A model generated the notes under the pieces. The model ran no database searches, was not told where the DNA came from, and saw only the letters and a program-made list of their open reading frames with translations. DNA of 64,000 nucleotides, from assembly GCA_947491025.1 (NCBI GenBank), contig CANLIC010000021.1, positions 16,579 to 80,578 on the forward strand, in the 5' to 3' direction. Position 1 is the stretch's first letter. Each line of letters begins with the position of its first letter. Positions 46,801 to 53,835 of the stretch are shown in pieces. The position numbers and the translations under genes were made by a program. Source of the DNA: Myxococcales bacterium. GTDB lineage: Bacteria; Myxococcota_A; UBA9042.

Positions 46801-49165
46801 CGCCTTTGCAGCCATCGGCCACGGTGCACGGATTGCCGTCGGTGCAGGGGTCTGAGTTGTTGAAGCCGATGCAGCCCGACTGCGGATTGCACAGGTCGGT
46901 CGTACACACCTTGCCGTCGTCGCATTTGGCCGCGGCGCCGGGCTTGCAGGCCTTGCTCGCGCAGGCGTCGTCGACGGTACACTTGCTGCCGTCTTCGCAG
47001 GGCGCCTTGTTGGCGACCCACTGGCATCCCAGCACTTTGTCGCAGCTGTCGTCGGTGCACGGGTTGCCGTCGTTGCACTTGCCGCCGCTGTCGGCGAGCG
47101 GATCGGCGCAGAGGCCGCCCTTGCAGACGGTATTGACCGTGCAGGTGTCGTTGTCGTCGCACGGCTCGTCGAGATGAAGCATCGTCAGAACGCAGAGTCC
47201 CGACTTGGGCTGGCAGATCGACTGCTGGCAGTAGCTGTCGTTCACCGTTGGGCACGTAATCACAGTACTTGGCTTGACCTTGCAGCTCCACGGCAGCGGA
47301 CCGGTGTCGCAGTAGAGCGTGCCGTTGCAGGCGTTGCCGTCCTCTTGGGGCAGGCAATCGCTGTTGGCGTGACAGAGGCAGATGTCGCCGCCTGCCTTGC
47401 ATGCGCCGTTCTTGCAGACGTCGCCCTTGGTGCACGGCGCACCATCGTCGCAGGGCTCGTCCTGGTTGACGAAGGTCATCGCGCATTTGCCAGACTTCGG
47501 CTGGCACACGTTCTGGATGCACGCCGTGTTGTCGACGCTCGGACAGTTGACGAGGGTCGCCGGGTTGACTTTGCAGGAGCCCTTGCCCTCAGAGCCGCTC
47601 TTGTCGCAGAAGAGCGCTCCGTTGCAGAGGTCCCCGTCGTCGCCAGCGGCACAGTCGGCGTTGGTCGAGCACACGCAGGTGTTCACGACGTCGATGAGAC
47701 AAGCGCCGGCCTTGCAAGCGTCATTCGGCGTGCAAGGGTTGCCATCGGCGTCACAGGGCTGCCCGTCGAGGACAGGCTTCGGCGCGCAGACGCCCTTCTT
47801 GGGATCGCAGGTGTTGTTCGTGCACACCGTGTCATCGACGCTTGGGCAGACGACGACGGTGGCCGGATTTGTCTTGCAGCTCCCGACCTTGAGGTCGCAG
47901 TAGGGCACACCGTTACAGGGGTCGCCGTCGTCTTTGCCGGCGCAGTCGATGTCGGCCTTGCAGGGGCAAGTGTTGGTCGAGGTGGGGGTGCACAAGCCGC
48001 CCTTGCATTGCTCACCGGGCGTGCACGGGTTGCCGTCGTCGCAGGTCTCGCCGTCCGTCGTTGCCTTGGGTCCGCAAGTCCCGGTCTTGGGATCGCAGAC
48101 GGCCTTGCTGCAAGTCGTGTCGTCGACCGTGACGCAGGTCACGAGGGTCGACGGGTTGAGCTGGCACTTGCCGAGCGCCTTGTTGCAAAATAGCGTGCCG
48201 TTGCAGGCGTCGCCGTCTTCGTTCTTCGCACAATCGACGTCGGCGTTGCAGCAGACGACGACGCCACCCTTGCAGGCGCCGCCGTTGCAGACCTCGCCCT
48301 CGGTGCAGTTCTGGCCGTCGTCACAGCCGGCACCATCCGCGGTGACCTTCATCACGCATTTGCCGGTGCTCGGCGCGCAGATGTTCTCCTGGCAGGGCGT
48401 ATCCGCCGACGGGTCGCAGGCGACGATGGTCGCAGGGTTGGCCACACAGGCGCGCGATCCGCCGGGCTGCACCGCGCAATACCACGTGCCGGCACAGAGA
48501 TCGCCACCGCCGGCGTCTTTGCAGTCGGCGTCGGTCTGGCAGAGGCAGGTGTTCTTGTCGCCGGCGCAGCCGCCTTGCGCGCAGTGATCGTTGCCAGTGC
48601 AAGGGTTGCCATCGTCGCACGGGAAGGCAGGCGTGGCCGCGACGGGCAAGTGGACGCAGGCCCCGTTGGCGCAGGAATCCACGGTGCAAGGCTGCGCGTC
48701 GTCACAGTCTTTCGCCTTGCCGCTGACGCAGCCTCCCGCTTGGCATGTCGCACCGAGCGCACAGGTGTTGCCGTCGTCGCAGAGCGCGCCGTCAGGGAGC
48801 TGCGTAGGAACGCACCCGTGGAGGCTATGGCAGACGAAGTCCAAGCAGGGACCCGGAGGCGCACCGCAGTCCTCGGGCGTCGTGCACGGCGGATTGCGAC
48901 CGAGGATCTCGTCGACGACGTCGGCCGCCGCATCGACGGTTGCGGTGTCGACGATGGCGGTGTCCTCGGCGCCGACGTCGGTCGCCGTGTCGGCGGGGGC
49001 CGTGTCGGCTGCGGTGTCGACAGGCGGTACGACCGTCTCGTCACCGCCGCAGCCTGAAAGCGCGCTGAGCGCGCCGAAAAGCAGCGGAACGGCGAGCGCG
49101 AGCTTGCGCTTGCGGGCTTTTGGCGGTGGGCTGGCTGGGGTCCATGTGAGGTCACGGCACGGCAT
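40898..49165 (-). CDS. Giant CTDC-repeat lipoprotein with four NHL propellers and fibrinogen-like end
   Basis: At 2755 residues this is the largest gene of the window. A lipoprotein signal (LAVPLLFGALSALSGC) and an acidic Ala/Thr/Asp linker precede long CNGTLYC-type and short CTDC repeats (about 105-970). Then four NHL-type propeller blocks alternate with CTDC stretches: about 1008-1305, 1400-1695, 1838-2145 and 2235-2558. Their blades repeat the pattern GxVTTxAGxxxxGxxDGxG, AxFxxPxGIAxxxDGxLYVAD and NxxIRRI. The final 195 residues resemble a fibrinogen-type domain: SCKAIGADS near its start, CDHSFDGGGWTRI, and a conserved late Trp/Tyr region (GAANYGGWVVYL). ATG 49165 has GGAG six bases upstream; an earlier in-frame ATG at 49231 would bury the signal. 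Propellers suggest protein or glycan binding; fibrinogen-type ends bind sugars or acetyl groups in other organisms. Confidence 0.93.
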   Translation of the reverse strand: MPCRDLTWTPASPPPKARKRKLALAVPLLFGALSALSGCGGDETVVPPVDTAADTAPADTATDVGAEDTAIVDTATVDAAADVVDEILGRNPPCTTPEDCGAPPGPCLDFVCHSLHGCVPTQLPDGALCDDGNTCALGATCQAGGCVSGKAKDCDDAQPCTVDSCANGACVHLPVAATPAFPCDDGNPCTGNDHCAQGGCAGDKNTCLCQTDADCKDAGGGDLCAGTWYCAVQPGGSRACVANPATIVACDPSADTPCQENICAPSTGKCVMKVTADGAGCDDGQNCTEGEVCNGGACKGGVVVCCNADVDCAKNEDGDACNGTLFCNKALGKCQLNPSTLVTCVTVDDTTCSKAVCDPKTGTCGPKATTDGETCDDGNPCTPGEQCKGGLCTPTSTNTCPCKADIDCAGKDDGDPCNGVPYCDLKVGSCKTNPATVVVCPSVDDTVCTNNTCDPKKGVCAPKPVLDGQPCDADGNPCTPNDACKAGACLIDVVNTCVCSTNADCAAGDDGDLCNGALFCDKSGSEGKGSCKVNPATLVNCPSVDNTACIQNVCQPKSGKCAMTFVNQDEPCDDGAPCTKGDVCKNGACKAGGDICLCHANSDCLPQEDGNACNGTLYCDTGPLPWSCKVKPSTVITCPTVNDSYCQQSICQPKSGLCVLTMLHLDEPCDDNDTCTVNTVCKGGLCADPLADSGGKCNDGNPCTDDSCDKVLGCQWVANKAPCEDGSKCTVDDACASKACKPGAAAKCDDGKVCTTDLCNPQSGCIGFNNSDPCTDGNPCTVADGCKGGACIAGKAAECADSNPCSLDGCDTKTGQCTHDLKADPAVLCSDGIPCTVESCDPKIGCIHSATDLLCDDKVACTNDTCSKQVGCTHLSNDQACSDNDACTLDTCVAGVGCKQTPSGDGEPCADADPCTIGDACAAGACKAGIKSPACSVDPAQCKDKADGTACNDGDACSKGETCAGGVCRALAVTLEVETLIDTENDAIVDGPRLRARGMNPHALALSPSGAIGMSSTSAPSLRELALDGVVRTIAGTAIPHYTDALVDGVGTAGSLGQPGGLVYGPDGSRYIPETLFDSIRVVSSAGAVTTLAGGAAQGFADGKGSAAKFYDPIAAAWLPDGALIVCDRNNALLRRVTSDGTVTTVAGQPGTAGVVDGKGSAARLFEPYGIARAPNGSHLFVDRSGHLLRRVSADGTVTTIAGKGNLAGAIDGKGDVARFNEPCDVAVAPSGEAYTVECGSSRLRRIGLDGTVTTLIGAAGPGYVDGVGAAARFATPARITFDAFGDLIIGDWANKRVRRVRMRADACDDGKPCTRDGCDPKSGTCTHTPVTCDDGLPCTKDVCTVSTGACTWTAEPTGAPCQDGDACTAVSICAAGNCYASATAELVGKGAGATDGLEVNAGYYTISGMRRHPDGRIAMTESHAGRIRLRLPNGEIKTIAGGLVYGGYQDGTAFEARFSGAAGIAFAPSGGFYVADTGNHRIRAVTDDGQTTTFAGVTPGGFQDGAAALARFNEPTDVCVSSKGTVIVADRYNHRVRAIADGVVTTLAGNGHWGMRDGPGPTAIFDQPTGLAPAANGDLYVADLQNHAVRRIGADGVVVTVVGSKRNANQEGIGRAGSIAQPAGVAIGPGGVLWVSTLQGFIGRVDAERRLTFVLGGGAATGGLAASVNVGALTRIAVLDDGELIVAANAASKLLKVSPPGVSCDDGNACTDDSCTASKGCVAIANGTQCQDDDPCTSPDLCVGGACKAGAMAQDCNCKAGKGFGCDDSNPCTTETCDALKGCGHVDLADYLPCNDNNPCTLNDSCQSGNCLADPSRYAVGRGVGAESPPGQLNGARDGLVALHGGAAVGRIEHPTDLSRSAEGHVYIADSGNSTVRVLRTDGRIDTVAGGLGQVSGSVDGTRTEARFAGLESVEPGKQGELFVSDRYNHTMRKIDATGSVTTLAGSSGVYGFIDGKGSVARFREPLGMCSDGAGGIYVADHVNHALRKVSADGNVATVAGLGSAGLVDGPVNKAQLAYPSDVALGPDGTLYFTEWFQSTLRAVRPDGNVVTLLVDGGVATPAVGAGLRGVRMANPGNLAWTAEGVVFTDNGLGFVRRYRPGDERVELLAGGGTAGLGVQGAVAMVNPRGVVAMSKGELLVALNTSHRLRLLRPIGATCDDANDCTLDTCDATKGCVHGPVDPAVACTDGGPCQQPVCDALLGHCTYSAKPNGTLCGKTGTCGAQCVHGQCALVGVLDSGIGTGVGQRVDGAADKAAFHGPIDITGGELGAHYVAEWHSASIRRIAADLTVTTLAGGAGSGYAEGKGSAAKFNGPWGISFDGVGSLYVSDHYSNRIRRVDLQGSVITVAGNGKSGSADGDGLSATMTNPTGIAAAADGTVYFSDSGNSTIRRLEGVKVTTIAGAAGKCAAVDGPFGANRLCASGGLALDAKGNLWIADRQAHSIRRLNAAGVLTTVGGDNGNSLRNDVDGVGLRAGTFGLPMRVAPLADGTVLVSTQSGAAIRRLWPQQRVETVAGVIGAIGMADGLGPAAKMAADPGLHVGADGVVWVADMANNRVRRLILGVQSCGELLGASPAAPATSCKAIGADSKVGHLTKLWIDPDPSDGLPAFSSRCDHSFDGGGWTRIDSNTDPKQVAKLMGSKAQVLYKCSDTATEGIVSPPFSVSWSWVKRVAVGGTWKVKGQDVVCGDAAPVSALDCGWGVGCAEADAKTLFVPGQTAANQCGAPGQAWTQGAMSLCGAANYGGWVVYLRPTP

Positions 49166-49393
49166 CGGCGGCTCCGGGGTAGGACCAAGCGGCGTTCTAG
49201 CTTGTCGCCCTGCGCTGACGTCGGGGGTCATCGAGCTGCGACCCGCCGGGTCTCAAGGCGCATCTTATCGCCTTGGCCCGATGTTCGCAGCCTGATGTGA
49301 CAAACTCAACGTGTCATTTCGCTTGGCGCCACGTGTCGCTCCGTGGATGGGCGACGCATCCTGTGGACTTCCAAGCGGCAATGATGGCGTCCC

Positions 49394-51532
49394 TCAGGGA
49401 CCGGTGATCGCGATGCTGAAGGTGCCACCCACGTTGCTCGTCGCGTCGACGATGATGTGCAACACGTCACCGGCTTTGGCTGCGATGGCCAGCACTTCCA
49501 CGCCCTTGTCGCCGGTCTTGTCGGCATAGCCGAGGCAGCTTGCGCTGAGGGCGAGGCAATCCTTGGCGACATAGACGATGGGGTCCATGCCGCCCGTCCC
49601 TGTCACCTTGACGGTGTAGGTCCCACTTGCGCTGGCGACGAGGCGATACGCGGTGTTGGCCGCTGCATCGCCGAGGGTCTTGGGCGCGCCACATGCGCCC
49701 TTTGGCAGCGCGTAGCCGGGGAGGCCGAGGCTTCCTGATGCGTTGTACGGCAGCTCCTTCACCTCGACGGGCCAGGTGCAGGTGTCGCCAGGGGTCGCCG
49801 TCGGACAATCGGCCGGCTTGTCGCAGCGCTTGGCCTCGAGCAGAAACGTGCCGCTCTGCTTGCTGTAGCCGTCGACGGCGACAAAGACCGGCCGCGCCGC
49901 GCTCGCCTCGACCAGGAGTTGAGACTTCAGGGTCTGCGCCTTGTACGACGTCTGCAGACACGACATCGGCTTGGCGCAGTCGGTCAAGGCGTAGAGCTGG
50001 AGGTTGGTGCTCTGTTCCTTGAGCTCGACGAGGTAGGTCGCGGCCTTGTCGCCTGCGATGCGAAAGACCTTGTCTGGCGCCTCGTCGCCAAGATACGCGC
50101 CGGCGCCATTGCCCTCGCAGAAGGCCCAACCGTAGAGGTCGTTGCCGAGCCCGACCGTGGAGCCGTTGTGGACAAACGGCGAACCCGTCACTTCGACCGC
50201 CGAGCTGCAGGTGTCGCCCGCCTGACCCGCCTTGACGCAGCTGCCGGTGAACTGGCCGGCCATGGTCACGCCGTCGCAGCTCTGGCCGTCGCCGCACGCT
50301 TTGCCGCAGGCTCCGCCGCATCCGTCAGATCCGCATGTTTTCTCATAGCAATTGGGCACACACAGGCAGGTGCCCACGCTGCTGCAGTTGTACGCCGAGA
50401 GCAGCGGGCAATCCCCGCAGGTGCCGCCGCAACCGTCGGTGCCGCAGACCTTGCCTTGGCAGTTGGGTGTGCACTTCTTCACCTCGAGCGTGAAGTCGCC
50501 GCCTGCGCCGTCGGCGTCGACGATGATGAATGCGGTCTGACCCTTGGCGACCGCCGCATAGGATGGCCCAAGCGTGCTCTGGCCAAAGCCGAGCGCACCG
50601 GAAAGGCAGCTGTTCTTGATGTCGGCGCAGTCGGTCGCGACGTAGAGCGAGGGCTTGTTGTCGTAACCGCTCAGCGTCAGGGCGAGGGTCACGGCCTGGC
50701 CTGCGGTGTAGGCGTACACGACCTCGGCGCCGTAGAGGCCGAGCGAAGAGGCGTAGCAGGCATTGTCCGGCGCGCTCAAGTCGTTGTTCGCCCCGCTGGT
50801 GGTCCCGAAGTGTTTGAACGGCAGCTCGCCGACCTTCAGCGCGTCGCCGCACGTCTCGCCGGCCTTGCTCGAGGTCACGCAGGTGCCAGCGCCGCAGGTC
50901 TGGCCGCTGGCGCAGCTGCCACAAGAGGCGCCGCAGCCGTTGTCGCCGCACACCTTGCCCGCGCAGCTGGGCGTGCAGCAGCCCTCGACCGGGAAGCCGG
51001 TGCAGGCGCCGAGGAGGCAGTTGTCCGGGGCGGTGCAGGGATCGCCATCGTCACAGGCTGCGTCTTTGTTCGACGTGACGCAGACGCCGAGGCTGGGCTC
51101 GCACGCCCCCTGGGAGCAGGGGCCGAGGCCGATGTTGCAATCGAGCGGCGTGCCCTTGCAGACGCCACCGACGCAGCCATCGGCCTGGGTGCAGAGGTCG
51201 CCGTCGTCGCAGGGCTGGCCAACGGAGCAGCTGGCGTCGGAGGGCGCCCCGTCGCCGCCGACCCCATCGCTGCCGCCGGTGTCGCTGCCGGTGTCGCCGG
51301 AGGCGCCGTCTGAGGCGGACCCGCTCGCCGTGTCCACGTCCGATGTGTCCGCGGTCGTCGAAGCGTCTGCGCTGCCGGTGTCCGTCACGGCGTCGCTGAC
51401 AAGGACGCCGCCGCCCGCCGCGCTGCCGCTCGGTGAGGCGCAGCTCGCGAGGATAAGGCCGAGTGCGGTCGCGTAGACGAGCAGCCCTGCGCTTGGATGG
51501 AGCCCGCTCAGGCCAAGGGAGGTGCTTCGCAT
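49394..51532 (-). CDS. Lipoprotein with three PPC-like domains and Cys-rich spacers
   Basis: The 712-residue product has a lipoprotein signal (LVYATALGLILASC) and an Asp/Ser/Gly linker. A short CTDC stretch follows (about 100-190), then spacers of the form CxxxCxGKVCGxxGCGxxCGxC. Three similar beta-sandwich repeats (about 224-350, 430-567 and 570-712) each start with AGETCGDALKVGELPF, AGDTCSSAVEVTGSPF or PGDTCTWPVEVKELPY. Each runs through a LYVATDCA or IVYVAKDCLA motif to a strand such as AFIIVDADGAGGDFTLEV. This is the pattern of pre-peptidase C-terminal (PPC)-like domains, usually found on secreted proteins. ATG 51532 is used because it exposes the lipobox. It lies 204 bases downstream of the small CTDC lipoprotein on the same strand and may belong to the OmpA-FecR transcript. 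Confidence 0.88.
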   Translation of the reverse strand: MRSTSLGLSGLHPSAGLLVYATALGLILASCASPSGSAAGGGVLVSDAVTDTGSADASTTADTSDVDTASGSASDGASGDTGSDTGGSDGVGGDGAPSDASCSVGQPCDDGDLCTQADGCVGGVCKGTPLDCNIGLGPCSQGACEPSLGVCVTSNKDAACDDGDPCTAPDNCLLGACTGFPVEGCCTPSCAGKVCGDNGCGASCGSCASGQTCGAGTCVTSSKAGETCGDALKVGELPFKHFGTTSGANNDLSAPDNACYASSLGLYGAEVVYAYTAGQAVTLALTLSGYDNKPSLYVATDCADIKNSCLSGALGFGQSTLGPSYAAVAKGQTAFIIVDADGAGGDFTLEVKKCTPNCQGKVCGTDGCGGTCGDCPLLSAYNCSSVGTCLCVPNCYEKTCGSDGCGGACGKACGDGQSCDGVTMAGQFTGSCVKAGQAGDTCSSAVEVTGSPFVHNGSTVGLGNDLYGWAFCEGNGAGAYLGDEAPDKVFRIAGDKAATYLVELKEQSTNLQLYALTDCAKPMSCLQTSYKAQTLKSQLLVEASAARPVFVAVDGYSKQSGTFLLEAKRCDKPADCPTATPGDTCTWPVEVKELPYNASGSLGLPGYALPKGACGAPKTLGDAAANTAYRLVASASGTYTVKVTGTGGMDPIVYVAKDCLALSASCLGYADKTGDKGVEVLAIAAKAGDVLHIIVDATSNVGGTFSIAITGP

Positions 51533-51736
51533 GGGGCCTTGTCCTCGTCGGCGTGCATGCCGGCTTGCACCATCGGCGCCGCGGCAAGCGCCGTCAACGT
51601 CTTGGGCACCCCCTTGCGGGTACGCAGCGGGCGACACCTCGCCGCCCATCAGCGGCGAAGCGCGGGCGGTGGAGCGAGCGTTGGCGGAAAGCGGTGGACG
51701 AGCGAGGGTCTTGGGCGGCGACCAAAGTTGCGAAAC

Positions 51737-52585
51737 TCAACAGGGCACAGGCGGGACACACTTTGTTTCGACACACTTTCCTTCTTGCGTGCAGGATGGG
51801 TCGTTGTGCTTGCACGACGCGGAGTTGGGCGTGTTATCGCAGCCCACCCCCTCGCCTTCTGTGCACGTGTCGGTCGTGCAAGGGTTGCCGTCGTCGCAAG
51901 GGTTCTGTGTCTGGGCTTTGCAGACTTTCTCCTCGCACTTTGCCGGCGGCGAGCAGAAGGAGCCCTTTGAGCATTTGGCCGTGTTGGCCAGGTGCGAGCA
52001 TGCGCCGGAGTTGGAATCGCAGCTGTCGTCTGTGCACGCGTTTCCGTCGACGCAGGAGACGTTTTCGGCGCCGACGCAGACTCCTTCGAAGCAGGCGGAC
52101 GACGGGCTGCACACGTCGCCATCGTCGCACTCCGGGTTCCCCGGCACCGGCGTATAGCTGCAACCCAGTTGGACGTCGCAGCTACCGTCCGTGCAAGGGC
52201 TTCCGTCGTCGCAAAGGCTAACGCCCTTGGGGAGGGCACAAGCATCCTGGTCGCAGAAGGTGAAGATCGTGCAAGGGTCGTCGTCGACGCATTGCAGGCC
52301 TGTCATGTTCACGTCGTAGATACAGCCGCCGGTTTCGGGATGGCAGGAATCGGAGGTACATGGCTTGCCGTCGTCGCATCCTTCTGGGGTGCAGCCGCCG
52401 CTGTCTTGCGCGTCCTGGTCGCTCTTCACGTCTTCGCTGCCGCCGGTCTCGGTCGCGTCGTGCTCGTCACAGCTCGCGTCGATGCAGTCGGCCATGGCGC
52501 TGAGCTGCTTGTCGTAGAAGTCGACGTCGTCGTTGCATGCGCCAATGACCGACGCCAGCGCGATGACCAGGACCAGCCTGTTCAT
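51737..52585 (-). CDS. Small CTDC-repeat lipoprotein, coupled to the FecR gene
   Basis: The 282-residue product has a clean lipoprotein signal (LVLVIALASVIGAC) and an acidic linker. It then consists entirely of CTDC-type units (CDDGKPCTSDSCHPETGGC, CDDGSPCTDGSC, CVDGNACTDDSC and others) up to a Cys-rich end. It is the minimal member of the family: anchor, linker and rod with no globular head. Its ATG at 52585 overlaps the FecR-protein stop by four bases (ATGA), so it is translationally coupled to it. This ties the CTDC family to the OmpA/FecR envelope genes and makes it a good candidate for the simplest functional unit. Confidence 0.9.
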   Translation of the reverse strand: MNRLVLVIALASVIGACNDDVDFYDKQLSAMADCIDASCDEHDATETGGSEDVKSDQDAQDSGGCTPEGCDDGKPCTSDSCHPETGGCIYDVNMTGLQCVDDDPCTIFTFCDQDACALPKGVSLCDDGSPCTDGSCDVQLGCSYTPVPGNPECDDGDVCSPSSACFEGVCVGAENVSCVDGNACTDDSCDSNSGACSHLANTAKCSKGSFCSPPAKCEEKVCKAQTQNPCDDGNPCTTDTCTEGEGVGCDNTPNSASCKHNDPSCTQEGKCVETKCVPPVPC

Positions 52586-53835
52586 GGTGCCTCCACCTGC
52601 AGACGGTAGGTCTTGCTCGGCAAGCCGATGGTCTCGTCGTCATCGATGGCGAAGACGCGCCAGAATGTGGTGCCGGGCGCCAGGTCCGCGGGCAGCGCCA
52701 CCTCAGGCTTGGCGGTCTCGACCTCGCGCAGGCCGAGGCTGTGTTCGCCGTCGGTCGCGAGCGCCACGACATAGCGGGTTGCGCCGGGGACCGCGGTCCA
52801 GCGCAAGACCGCGCCCTGGCGAACCTTGCCTTGCAGCGGACCCAGCGCCTGTGCGCCCGGCAGGAGCTTGCGCACCTGGCTCGGCACGCCGGACGCGTCG
52901 ACCCAGGCGGTTTCGCCCGCGTGGACCAACACAGTGCCAAGCTTGCCCTGACGGCCCTGAAGCTCGACCAAGCCCTCGACGGTCTCGACGACTGTGCGGC
53001 CCCGGCTGGCCAGCGCGACCCGAAAGGACGTGCCGCGAACGCCGGCGAGTGCGACTCCTGTGGCGATCTCGAATGCGCCGCCGCTCTGTGGCACGACGAC
53101 TGCCTCGACACGCCCCTGCAGCAGCTCGATGCTGACGCTGCGCTTGAGCGATGCGTTCAACTCGATCGCTCCGAGCTTGAGCGCAGCGTTGGGCGCCATG
53201 GCCAAGAAGCTGCCGTCGGCAAGGGCGAGGCGCACCCGACTCTGCGGACCGCTGGCCACAACCTCGCCCTGCGCGAGCGGCGAGCCGCGACCCACGAGCT
53301 GCAGCGAGTCCAGCGATGCGCCTCGGAGCACCTTGCCGGTGACGTCCTGAACCATGGCCACCTGGCGTGCGGTCGGCTCGCGGTAGGCGATCTCAAGCGT
53401 GGCTTGCGCCGCGTGCGTCACCGTGGGCACGATGGTCGTGATACGAAGCGCAGGAATCCCGACACTTTCCAGCACCCGGCGCCACTCGCGTTCCGCCACG
53501 GTGCCCAGGCTGCGGTCTGCCTGCAGGACGCGCGCCGCCAAGGTCACCGACCTCAGCTTGGGCCGCTTGACCAATGCGGCTGCGATCGCCTTGGCGCACT
53601 CGAGGTCGGCCCCTATCAGCGGCGTTGCGGTCGGTATCGGCGATGCGAGCACGACCCGCCCACCATCCAGGCGCATTCCTTCGCAGCGATCGGCCGCATG
53701 GGCCTTGCCCGCGAGCGTGGATCCAAGAGCCATCAAGAGGCACGCGGCAACGCGCCAAGGGCCGAAGCCTCTCAACCGACGCTGGCGTTGTTGCAGGCCA
53801 TTGTCACGCGAGTTGTTGCCCGGCCGCCGCTTCAC
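52582..53835 (-). CDS. Exported FecR-domain protein
   Basis: The 417-residue product starts at GTG 53835, which overlaps the OmpA-like gene stop by four bases (GTGA) and has a GAGG-type ribosome-binding site. Residues 1-46 contain a signal peptide (ACLLMALGSTLAGKAHA). A domain of unknown type follows (about 50-160), then a FecR domain (about 165-320): GKVLRGASLDSL, SRVRLALADGSFLAMAPNAA, LLQGRVEA and VRGTSFRVAL. A C-terminal beta domain (AVLRWTAVPGATRYVVALA) resembles fibronectin type III. FecR domains sense or structure envelope contacts. Here there is no sigma-factor partner, so it is more likely a structural or peptidoglycan-associated protein than an iron-signalling FecR. Confidence 0.88.
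   Translation of the reverse strand: MKRRPGNNSRDNGLQQRQRRLRGFGPWRVAACLLMALGSTLAGKAHAADRCEGMRLDGGRVVLASPIPTATPLIGADLECAKAIAAALVKRPKLRSVTLAARVLQADRSLGTVAEREWRRVLESVGIPALRITTIVPTVTHAAQATLEIAYREPTARQVAMVQDVTGKVLRGASLDSLQLVGRGSPLAQGEVVASGPQSRVRLALADGSFLAMAPNAALKLGAIELNASLKRSVSIELLQGRVEAVVVPQSGGAFEIATGVALAGVRGTSFRVALASRGRTVVETVEGLVELQGRQGKLGTVLVHAGETAWVDASGVPSQVRKLLPGAQALGPLQGKVRQGAVLRWTAVPGATRYVVALATDGEHSLGLREVETAKPEVALPADLAPGTTFWRVFAIDDDETIGLPSKTYRLQVEAP

Noticed and set aside
43601..46855. A 1084-codon plus-strand frame opposite the 2755-residue lipoprotein
   Set aside because: Antisense shadow of NHL and CTDC codons; no independent evidence of coding.
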